The notes under the pieces: generated by a model
The model's database searches: none
What the model saw: the letters and a program-made list of their open reading frames with translations, nothing else
What the model was told of the DNA's origin: nothing
Assembly (NCBI GenBank): GCA_000711775.1
Contig: ARYC01001908.1
Location: 1 to 64,000, forward strand
Direction of reading: 5' to 3'
Length of the DNA stretch: 64,000 nucleotides
Source: Oxytricha trifallax
Lineage: Eukaryota > Ciliophora > Spirotrichea > Sporadotrichida > Oxytrichidae
Position numbers and translations under genes: made by a program
In this document: piece by piece, positions 56,001 to 64,000 of the stretch
How the letters are laid out: every line of letters starts with the position of its first letter
Position numbering within the stretch: the first letter of the stretch is position 1

Positions 56001-58440
56001 CAAACTATTCACAATTAAAGACTTGATTGATCTAATAAAAAAGTAATTAAGAAAGCTTATTGATTCAAATAATAACAAAAAACTTTGTCAAATTTACTTT
56101 GATTTCTCATGTATTATCCCTAAAAGATACAACTATCGAAATGACTCATTGGAAGACATTAATAACGAGTAAATTAACAATCAAGAAAATGATCTAAGTG
56201 AATATATAGAGTATAGAAAGGAAATGACTAGACTATAGAAATTCATGTTTTAGGTTAAGTCTGAACCTATATTCAAAGTTACAAAGATATTCAATCAAGA
56301 AATTATGGACTAAATTGATTATTAGATATTTACAACATGCTTATAAAGCGTGCTTAAGTAAGAAAGACAAGGTTCTTTGAGTTAATTAAAGGCGAACATG
56401 ATTGATTATTATACTTTATTGGGTCAATACTATTTTTATATTTTACAGTAAGCTAAAATGCCAAAATAGTAAAATAATTGCTCTTCAAGACTTATGGTTC
56501 CTAAATTAAGAGAAAGCACTTGTAAAGTATTCAGAAAGTATAATGATGGATTTAAGCAGCTACAACAAAATAAAAATGCCTTATTAAGATGTGTAGTGCC
56601 TTAAAAACATATATACTAATACCTTAGATTAAGGCTTAAAATCAAAATTAATTGAAACTACTTTGAGCGAATCTCTACATAAATGTAAAGAGTATTTCAA
56701 AATTGGTGAGTTCACACTTGAACAACTTTTAAATGACATAGTGGTATTGCTTAATTCAATGAGAGACAACATAGATTCTTTAAGAGAATAGGATTCTAGA
56801 GAATTAGTGCAAAAATTTGATAGGATCTTCCAAAACTTTAGCAGATCAAATGCTTAGTCTGATCTATTTAGCGTATATTATAAATGATTTTTTCATCTAA
56901 ATTTTAACAATAAACTGAAGAAAAAAGTATATGAAAGCATGAGATAAGTTATTTTAATGGGAGCATTCATGGGAAGTGAAGAGAATAGAAGCTAAATTTA
57001 CTCAATAGTGAAAGATGAAATGAAGTAAAAGCTAATCAAGCCCATTAGTGAATTGGATTTTGAATAAACTTGGCAACTTTCAAGGTATATCCAGAATGAG
57101 GTCAACAATGATAGATCAAACTTTTCTGGTTCATTTTCACAGTCAATTTCAGAAGGAAAGAGATCCCCAATATTTCATTAAAAGTACCCTCAAAACAATC
57201 AAGCTTAATCACAATCTTATCAGAATAGCAAAAGCAAGTATGCCAAAAATGGCAAAAGTTTTGTTTATGAAACCGACTAAGAAAAGTAGATGGCTAATCA
57301 ATGGAAGAAAATGAGAACTTAAAAGTTTCCAGCATTCACAAAAGCCATAGATTACATGAGCTTTAAAAAGAAACCTGAAGCAGACAGGGCATATTGGGAC
57401 TTCTTCTTTGAAGCTGTACCTATAGAAGACTTGAGATAGCCAGGCTTTGTATATATACTTAAAGAACGAAATGAAACTGAACCAGATGTTTACAAGGTTG
57501 GCTATAGTACAGATATAAATTTGAGAATGGCCTATTTATATCAAGACAATAATAAGGAATATGAGCTTATTACCTTTTATCAATCAGTGTATTACCAGTT
57601 CTTTGAATTCTAAGTTAAAGAAAGACTCAAAGAATTGATAAACATTGATACTTTTATTGTTTGTAAAATTAAGCTACAAAAAGCCATGGCAAAACGGATA
57701 CACGGAGTGGTTCAAACTAGACCTTCCTCTGCTTAAAGAATACATGGAAGAAATAGGATTAGCCTTAGCAGAAGTACATCATGATCCCTATTTAACAGAA
57801 TAACTAATCAACAAAAGTCAAAGAGACAGTCAAGAAAACTAAAATTAGTAATTAAATCAATCACTTTCACAAAACAATAACATAATTCCTTAGAGTTAAG
57901 TCAACAGAATCCCAAAACCTCCTATTCGTTCAACTATTGATAATTTTGAGGAAGAAAAAGTACCTTAAAATCATTAAACCTCAAAATATAACTTTGTCAA
58001 TCAAAGAGAAAACAGTACCTTTTCATTCAGCAATAATAACTTATAGTAATCTAAGAATGATGATAGTGCAATATTATAAATGAGAAGTGAAGACAAAGAA
58101 GTTAACTATGAGGATGATTTTGCATCTTATGATTCTAAGCTTTTTTAAGATCATACTCTAAATAATGAGGATTAAGAAATTATCATGAATGAAGAAAGTT
58201 TAGATGGGCTAAATGATAATGAAATTCTTTAAGACTGTTATTTCAGTTTTAATTAAACAATTTTGTGAATTGGATATTATTTATTAAAGACCTTATCCAA
58301 GATGCTTCACAGTCAGGGGTTTAAGACATTTTTAACCTGGATTAGTTCTAATAACAGAGAAATTCAAACAATAGAAATTAAGACAATAATATGATTTCTG
58401 ATTCAAGCAAAAGTAAATCATAGTACAATAAATTTATAAA
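53096..58440 (+). CDS. Large protein with C-terminal T5orf172 domain, copy B
   Basis: Start ATG 53096 (MESFSQLEGEIYGKNEQ). Blocks: DRLLFILEILQEFCLLLN (aligns with LRYILQAVLAFCARLQN of copy A), FTKIVSISGVYQNQNN, NRVIESVSFNEKKIVYSL, LTQALGMISQIVDYVIEE, YFDFSCIIPKRYNYRND, KKVYESMRQVILMGAFMG and WKKMRTQKFPAFTKAIDYM. Then T5orf172: PGFVYILKERNETEPDVYKV-GYSTDINLR...YQFFEFQVKERLKEL and QNGYTEWFKLDLPLLKEYM. This domain keeps the expected GIY-YIG-like strands (FVYIL, YKVGYS), an Arg in NLRMAYL and a Glu-W-F at the end. A Ser/Asn/Asp-rich tail follows. IESs: about 54215-54300, 54945-55965, 58236-58291; other frame changes near 53905, 56600, 56880 and 57680. Final stop unresolved; a frame ending NQPVFQYRK-TGA at about 58932 may be the true C-terminus. 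Confidence 0.75.
54945..55965. other. Probable long IES in T5orf172 copy B
   Basis: About 1 kb of 12-15% GC DNA between FFNIFKTFKTN and ELPDSCVQEIKLFTIKD blocks. No gene inside; pointer not identified. Confidence 0.5.
58236..58291. other. IES in T5orf172 copy B, pointer AAGAC
   Basis: AAGAC at 58231-58235 and 58287-58291. Removal joins LNDNEILQD to LIQDASQSGVQDIF in frame. Confidence 0.75.
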
Positions 58441-59515
58441 TCTTTATTTTACGATCTTAAATTCTCAATAAATTATAATTAAATTTAAAATTATTAAAAA
58501 TTAAAAATAATCAGCAAAAAAAATGAATATTATTAAAAAAAATTGTTATCAGAATTTAAGTTTTTAGTATTTTTTTCATAAATAAAAGCAACTTTTTATA
58601 CTACTAATCAATTATTAAAAATCGAAATAAAATGTACGAAAATTGAAAAACTTTGGCTTAAACTGAAAATGTATTACATAAAATATTTTTTTATTTTTAA
58701 TTTTAATACATATAAATTAGTTATCAACTATGTAGAATTAATTGTATTTAGTTATAATAATAATGAATTTAATTTTTATCTTAATAATTCAAAAATACTA
58801 TTAGAAAATAATAATAATTATACGATTTTAATGAAAGGAATCAAAGTAGATTTTCTCCTCCCACTACTTATGATAATAAGTTGCTTGGTAAAAGGAATCA
58901 ACCTGTATTTTAATATCGTAAATGAAATTAAATAATTAAATATAAAATGTTAACATTTCTTAGAAAAAAACTGCAATATGAATAAATTAAAGAAAGCAGC
59001 AAAAGAAATATGCATTTTATTAATCATCCAAATAAATTTATCTCAAGTTTTTTTTGAATTATGATTAAGCAAACTTAAAATAATTTAAGAATAATTTATG
59101 CACTGATTAAAGATTAAATATTAAATAATGAATAAATAAAATCAACGGGATTTAATTAATATATTGAAAAATATTAAAATATAATATCGAAATATTTCTT
59201 ATTTCAAAAAAATTGTTAAATTACCTGAAGGTTTGAGACAAAACGATTAATTATATTAAAATACATAACAGACTCAAAAGGAAAGACTACAATCCAATAT
59301 TTCATTAATGCCAACATTATATTGATTTCGATTAAATATTATATTATTTTAATTTTACTTTTTCAGTAAATTCAAGTTTGTTAAATAATTAAATAAAAAA
59401 GAATGTCACTTTTTTAATTAATATCTAATTTCTAAATTATTTCATTATTGAAATCATTTATATTTTATGATAGCAAAAGAAACTGCAAAAATAAAGTACT
59501 AAAAGTAGGAATGAG
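58441..59515. other. AT-rich spacer
   Basis: Contains a coding-like stretch on the plus strand at about 58830-58932 (NERNQSRFSPPTTYDN, KLLGKRNQPVFQYRK, TGA), possibly the last segment of T5orf172 copy B. Otherwise nothing recognised. Confidence 0.4.
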
Positions 59516-60217
59516 AGCCTTATAAGAAGCATCAAAAGTATTGCAAAACATAAACGGGTTTGAAATTATATTGCTCCGGATGCTGTAAAGGGGTGAAATT
59601 CTAATAGTATCATAAATTAATTAAATTATTATATTTATATTATTATTGTAGAAATACGTTTGATTTTGAAAAATTTATTAAAATTAATTTTATTAATAAT
59701 TAAATTCCTGGTAGTTAACATTAAGGAAACCTGAAAAAATGGTACTTGTTCTATAGAAAATTTATAATTAGCTGGACTTTACAACTGGCGGTACCTCTCT
59801 ATCGCAAACCTGAATCAAGATAACTTGATTTTGGGTGATATATTTAAGAATTTTGATGCCAAAATTAAACTCAAGTTATCTCACTTCAGGGGTGCAATAA
59901 AAGGGTACCCCCACTTGTAAATTTAAACTAATTATTAATTCTCTATCGAACAAGTACGAAACTGTCCAGGTTTCCAGAAAGTTAACTGCCACGAATTTAA
60001 TTATTAATAAATTTATTTAATTAAATTATACAAAATCAAATGTATTCCTGCAATATTATTGTACTCCTGTGGAGAAAGCGCACGATGCAATAAGTGTGAT
60101 GATAAGAAAGCATGGTACTGCGAAAATTGCAGTCATTTATACAAAAGTAAACAGAAGGCTTAAAGAGAATATATTAGAAAAAATAAACCTTAAATTTCAT
60201 ATAATAAATAGAGATGA
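59516..60217 (+). CDS. Small Cys-rich zinc protein, copy B
   Basis: First segment EPYKKHQKYCKTQTGLKLYC-SGCCKGVKFQQY, second segment SCGESARCNKCDDKKAWYC-ENCSHLYKSKQKAQ, ending SYNKQR-TGA at 60215-60217. Joining at pointer GTA gives one frame. Cys spacing (YC-x2-C, C-x2-C, C-x2-C) predicts two zinc sites. Same family as 49666. A TGA just upstream of the first segment shows that the start lies in another MDS or an exon not identified. It follows T5orf172 copy B by about 1 kb, as copy A does. Confidence 0.65.
59610..60063. other. IES in zinc gene holding a MITE, pointer GTA
   Basis: GTA at 59607-59609 and 60061-60063. Removal joins CCKGVKFQQY to SCGESARCNKC in frame. Excision at the MITE's own TA ends would leave the wrong frame, so the MITE sits inside a slightly larger IES. 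Confidence 0.65.
59644..60055. mobile_element. Palindromic MITE, copy 3, TA-flanked
   Basis: TA at 59644-59645 and 60054-60055, outer arms TTGTAGAAATACGTTTGAT and complement of TTGCAGGAATACATTTGAT. Inner arms carry ATGGTACTTGTTC, AGCTGGACTTTACAACTGG and CGGTACC. More diverged between arms than copies 1 and 2, so older. Non-coding. Confidence 0.88.
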
Positions 60218-60519
60218 ATAATTACAGAGTTATCAAAAATAGAATAGGGGACGATAAGCACTCCGAGCATTTAAATTATGATAAATTAAATTTCTTAAAG
60301 ATGTTTTTACAATCAATATTTATTATTAATGTTAGCAAATAGTAATCTAATTAAGAGTTAGAAAAAATAAACATCATACTTTTTAATTAATTGAAAATGA
60401 AGAAAAAATGTAGTAATTAAAATCAAAACCCCAATACCCTTAATTAGATGTTATAGTGATTTGATTTTTAGGGTAAAGTTGGGGTCTTAGAGGGGTTCGT
60501 AGAGTAATTAGGCCAATTT

Positions 60520-61547
60520 GCAAAATGAGAATATTAGCGAAATTTAAGGTCTATTTATGATGACTAGTATTTAGATTTATTGCTTAAGATTAGGTATGTT
60601 ACGAGTGTTAATATAGACTAAATCAAACTTGTGCTTAATTATCCAGCAATAGCAAAGTGTCTGTGCAAGAGTACCTCAACTATTAGGTACCATTGCTTGT
60701 TAGCCTTTTAGCATTATTACTCAGGCACTTGAAAACATCCTGCAAGAAAATATAAATTTTCACTGCAAATTATTGACTACCCTGCTACTCGAAGACTTTT
60801 AAGTATTGGGCACACTTTCCACTTGACTAGTGAGCTGTGATGTTTCATCGAAAGTTTCCTGACATCCGTATCTCTCCATAAACCAAAGACAACATTTATA
60901 GAGGAAATGGAATTACTTTCAAGACTTTCAACATAGTGAAGAGAGTGATTGATTTTACAATTCCATTTTATAGTAATAATTTAATCTATATATATGATTA
61001 CATGCAGAGAGCTATTATGAATAACATCAAGTTCATACACGCTGATGAAGCTGTATTCACCTTCAACACCTTTATTAATAAGTCTTGATACAAGAAGTAT
61101 GATAACATAGAGGTTTATTACTAAAAAGTAAAGGTTTTCACTCATGCAATCTTAGCAGGTATTAGCGAGGATTCAGGTCTAGAAAGTTATGTGATTCATC
61201 CTCGCTCTATAAAGCGAGAGTAGTATGTAGAGTACTTGCATAAGCTGTGATATAAATACAAAGATTAGGAGATCATCCTGTTTGTTGACAACCTCTCAAT
61301 TCATAAGACTAAGGAGTCAAAGAAAGCTAACGAAGAGTTAAACATAACACCTGTATATAACGTTCCATGTAGCCCACAGTTTAATGGAATCTAATTCCAT
61401 TGGAGTTAAATCAAGATTCACTACAAGAAACTGCTGCTGTATCACCTTATGCATGACTTACCTATAGATACAGTAGATAAGACGACAGTTTGTGCGAGAG
61501 AAAGAATAATGAATGTTTATAAATAAGTTTTAGATTTAAACTAATGA
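60520..61547 (+). pseudogene. TBE transposase, DD34E type, broken
   Basis: The C-terminal catalytic core is readable: IHADEAVFTF (first Asp, codon 61044-61046), ILFVDNLSIHKTKES (second Asp, codon 61287-61289) and PCSPQFNGIQFHWSQIK. The third acidic residue should be Glu in the NxIE motif, 34 residues after the second Asp; here the codon is TAA (61392-61394), read as Gln. The spacing matches Tc1/mariner-type DD34E transposases, the class TBE belongs to. The N-terminal helix-turn-helix half is split over frames with TGA codons (for example near 60730 and 60838). Not functional. Confidence 0.8.
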
Positions 61548-61569
61548 ATATATTCACATATTTTAATTA

Positions 61570-62321
61570 GCTCATAAAGGGGTGTCTTCTCTTATTTTTC
61601 TTCCTCTTCTTATGGCTTGTTTAGACCCATATTTCTTCTCTTAATACCTGCTCCTGTATCTATGTTCATTTCATCTGGCTTTTAAAAATCATTATAAAGT
61701 CTATTCACAAAGGTTGATTCCGCCTAAAAAAGTAAGTTCTATTAAGAATTAGGATAAATCTAAAAGGAATTTTTGGGGTGCCTTCAACTTCTAGAAGAAG
61801 TTGGCCTCCTCCACAATTAATTATTAAATACTTACATTCAATATTCTGAAAAATTCTTTAAAGACTTACCTTGTTTCTTTTAGGATCTACAAACTTTAGC
61901 TGGAAGCAACTTTTATGATTGCTCACTTCATGAATAGTCTATGACTTTCTCTCTCTGTGAACCTTTGTATGTTCTTTCATTAGGAATATAACAGTTCCAA
62001 GTTTCCCTACTAAGTTATGAATCAAAGCTTACTAGAGAGGTACGGATGCTTCTTTAGCTCTTCAAGCCAAGCTTCTCATATAAGTATGCCTTGCTTCTTT
62101 TAATCTTCTGGAGAAATAGTGTACCGTTTCTTGTGAGCTTCTTCAATGATCAGAATGAAATTTTTGTTACCTTCCATCTTCGGAAAGAAAATCGCACTAT
62201 AGTATATGATTAAGTATATACTGCATGCTTACCATGCTGAGTGAGGATCTTCCTTGTTTCTAAATCTTGAGATCATTTCTTAAGATTCAACCCTCTTCAT
62301 TGCAGTACTTATAGACTCCAT
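61570..62321 (-). pseudogene. TBE minus-strand ORF, broken
   Basis: From ATG 62321: MESISTAMKRVESQEMISRF, RNKEDPHSAW, then MEGNKNFILIIEEAHKKRYT and QEAWLEELKKHPYLSSK. Position and strand fit the small accessory ORF of TBEs. Frames are interrupted; the 3' limit is approximate. Confidence 0.45.
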
Positions 62322-63266
62322 CCTTGTTCCTTCTCTTGTTATTGAATTTGAAATTATAATATATAATACTACTGTTAAAAATCTTAGTAGTAAATATGGG
62401 CATCTTGTAGGAGGTCAATTTGGTAAAGATAGGCTGAGAAAGCTGGCAGAAGCTGTAAAAAAATTCAGAGATGGATCTCCATTTATATCATTTTAGTTCC
62501 ATTAAATTAGTATTAAATTTGTTTAAATTTAATTTGAACTGGTACTAGATCTGTTTAATTATAATTAGTAGCATTTTAATTGTACAAAAACTTAATTAGT
62601 ACTTCGTTTTAAACTAATGAGGTTTTAATGGAAAGCTCAAAAATGATTTAAAACCTAATTGATTCAAGTACCTACCTAAATTTTTCTAAGTTGTTACCAA
62701 AATTAAAAAATTAGCAAAAAATTAGAAATTTTATAGTTATAAGCTTAATATAATTATTAATACTGACTATCAATTGCCAGCGAAGCGAGCAACGAGGGGG
62801 GTCAGGACCATTGGATTAATGGAGTAAGAAAAAAAAAAATTTTTGGGAATCACATATATGAAAATTTTTCAGTCGGTCCCCGAATGCCTACATTTTGATG
62901 TAAAAATTTCCCCAAACTGGCCCTAATAGGTTTTTGGAAAAATAATAGGAAAAAAAAAGATAGAAAAATTTCTATAAAAAAAAGAATGTCAAAAATCCAT
63001 CTCTAAGGTGGGTCCCTATTTGATATAAAATTGATAGTAAGTATTAATGATTACCTTTAGATGAGAATGTTTAATATATTAGAGATCTCCAATTAAATTT
63101 TAATCTCTTTTATTTAATTTCTCTAATTCACTAAGCTTAATATAATTATGATCTCTAACACCTCAAAATTAACCATTATTGTTGCTATGGAAGGTATTAT
63201 ACAAAGTAACTATAAATATTTAGATTATTCGAGCTTTATAATAGAAATTTAAATTTGAATTTAAAC
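62322..63266. other. Non-coding part of the TBE with repeats
   Basis: Two similar stretches lie at about 62469-62490 (GATGGATCTCCATTTATAT) and 63012-63034 (GGTGGGTCCCTATTTGATAT). Between them is a GC-richer patch (62774-62815, GCCAGCGAAGCGAGCAACGA) and A-rich runs. Possibly a small element inside the TBE. Confidence 0.3.
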
Positions 63267-64000
63267 ATGGCGCCTAACTTAAATCATAAAGCAATCATTT
63301 GGATCAACTAAAAGCCTGAAATTATTTATGTTAAGAGGGAGGTAGAGCAAGGAGCTCTTGGATATGAAGCAAAGTTTTTATCATTGAAGTATTAAATCTG
63401 AAGCAGAGTGCAAATATGGTTATTTAAACACTAATGCAAGATGTTGAGGAGTTAAGAGAAGCTACCAGTTTAAAAATTAAAAGCAATCTAATGTAAAAAC
63501 TACTAGAATTTTTTCAACTTAATAAAGCTTGAAGAGGCATATAAAAGGGGTAAATTCTGGAAATTCTAAGTTATATTTCAACCACGAACAAGTAGATGGC
63601 AGGTATTAGTTCTCTACATTCAAAGAAGTTATATAATCACTCAGCTAAAAATTTAAAAGTCATATGCAAAAGCATTACCAAAGAGAATTCTTGAACTAAG
63701 ATTAAGAGACTAAGAAACTAGTACCATTAAAAAGAAAACGAATAATTTTGAGTCTTAAAGAGAATAGCAGGAAAACCTTAAGAGGCAGAAACAATTTATT
63801 TGAAACAATAAACCAACTAGCAGGCATACCTTTATTGCATGTTTTTAAGAGAGAGCAATGCATAATTCTTTATTAAATGTAGTTGATTTTAACATTGCAT
63901 TAGTAATTATTTTAGTAAAAATGTAAATAACAAAATAAAGCCCATAGTGGTTCATGAGCATTCTTTTAATGTTTACACCTTCAGCCATCTGCTTAAGAAT
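63267..64000 (+). pseudogene. TBE large accessory ORF, partial and broken
   Basis: From ATG 63267: MAPNLNHKAIIWINQKPEII, REVEQGALGYEAKFLSLK, then LMQDVEELREATSLKIKSN and helical charged sequence, with TGA codons between. Position fits the largest accessory ORF of TBEs (known to carry a zinc finger and a kinase-like part in intact elements); those motifs are not visible in this piece. Runs off the window. Confidence 0.4.

Larger units (their letters stand above)
60424..64000. mobile_element. Degenerate TBE transposon, left part
   Basis: Starts at 60424 with CAAAACCCCAATACCC, a slightly altered C4A4 telomere-like terminus, preceded by AAT (60421-60423) as expected of the TBE ANT target. The inner order fits TBEs: a plus-strand DDE transposase near the terminus, a minus-strand ORF and a further plus-strand ORF that runs off the window. 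Frames are broken throughout. Known TBEs are about 4 kb, so the right end should lie just beyond the window. Confidence 0.75.

Noticed and set aside
58669-58935. 88-codon plus-strand ORF starting MYYIKYFFIFNFNTYKL
   Set aside because: Composition is what AT-rich DNA gives by chance; another frame over its 3' part (FSPPTTYDNKLLGKRNQ) looks more like protein.
1-64000. tRNA, rRNA, CRISPR, LTR elements or a replication origin
   Set aside because: I saw no cloverleaf-forming segment, rRNA-like block, regular spacer array, long terminal repeats or reverse transcriptase motifs by eye. A tRNAscan and Rfam search would be needed to exclude small RNAs.

Overview
The window looks like germline (micronuclear) DNA of a hypotrich ciliate such as Oxytricha, Stylonychia or a close relative. 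Three things in the sequence support this. First, conserved proteins (dynein, histone deacetylase, LRRC49, a protein kinase) read through only if TAA and TAG mean Gln and TGA is the stop. Second, those genes are cut by short AT-rich internal eliminated sequences (IESs) flanked by direct repeats (pointers) of 2-14 bp, and removing each IES with one repeat copy restores the conserved frame. Third, both window ends carry TBE-type transposon sequence ending in C4A4/G4T4 telomere-like repeats beside an AAT target duplication. Gene calls below are therefore envelopes: macronuclear-destined segments (MDSs) plus the IESs and introns inside them. MDS, IES and pointer assignments are inferences from protein continuity.

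Layout. 1-407: end of a TBE element inserted in a hybrid histidine kinase gene (408-3258, minus), with a membrane-protein piece at 4125-4670. 5304-6622: dynein heavy-chain linker piece whose interruption holds a piece of another gene. 6696-10133: DENN-domain gene (plus) whose only interruption is a palindromic MITE. 10601-12647: class II-like histone deacetylase (minus) with at least six IESs. 12776-14280: GAF-domain gene (minus). 14630-17837: long Q/N-rich coiled-coil gene (minus). 18607-20430: dynein stalk/AAA5 piece (minus) with five IESs. 20760-22120: membrane-bound O-acyltransferase-like piece (minus). 22456-25858: protein kinase (plus). 26451-29847: LRRC49-like tubulin polyglutamylase subunit (plus) with a GC-rich 664-bp insert in an intron. 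30303-31831: two divergent small TRAF-type zinc-finger genes. 32566-42163: two VWA/Sec23-type zinc-finger paralogues (minus), the second enclosing MORN pieces. 42924-43646: glutathione S-transferase. 44091-60217: a duplicated two-gene block, each consisting of a large protein ending in a T5orf172/GIY-YIG domain followed by a small Cys-rich zinc protein. 60424-64000: a second, degenerate TBE.

How the parts relate. Several whole genes (DENN, GST, the small zinc-finger genes, the 52-kb orphan) have few or no interruptions, while dynein, the acyltransferase and the kinase-receiver gene are only partly present, so their other segments must lie elsewhere. Three intact copies and one decayed half of one MITE family lie in IESs or gene interruptions, which links transposon insertion to IES origin within one stretch of sequence. 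The most novel item is the repeated T5orf172-plus-zinc-protein module; I do not recognise this pairing from described systems.
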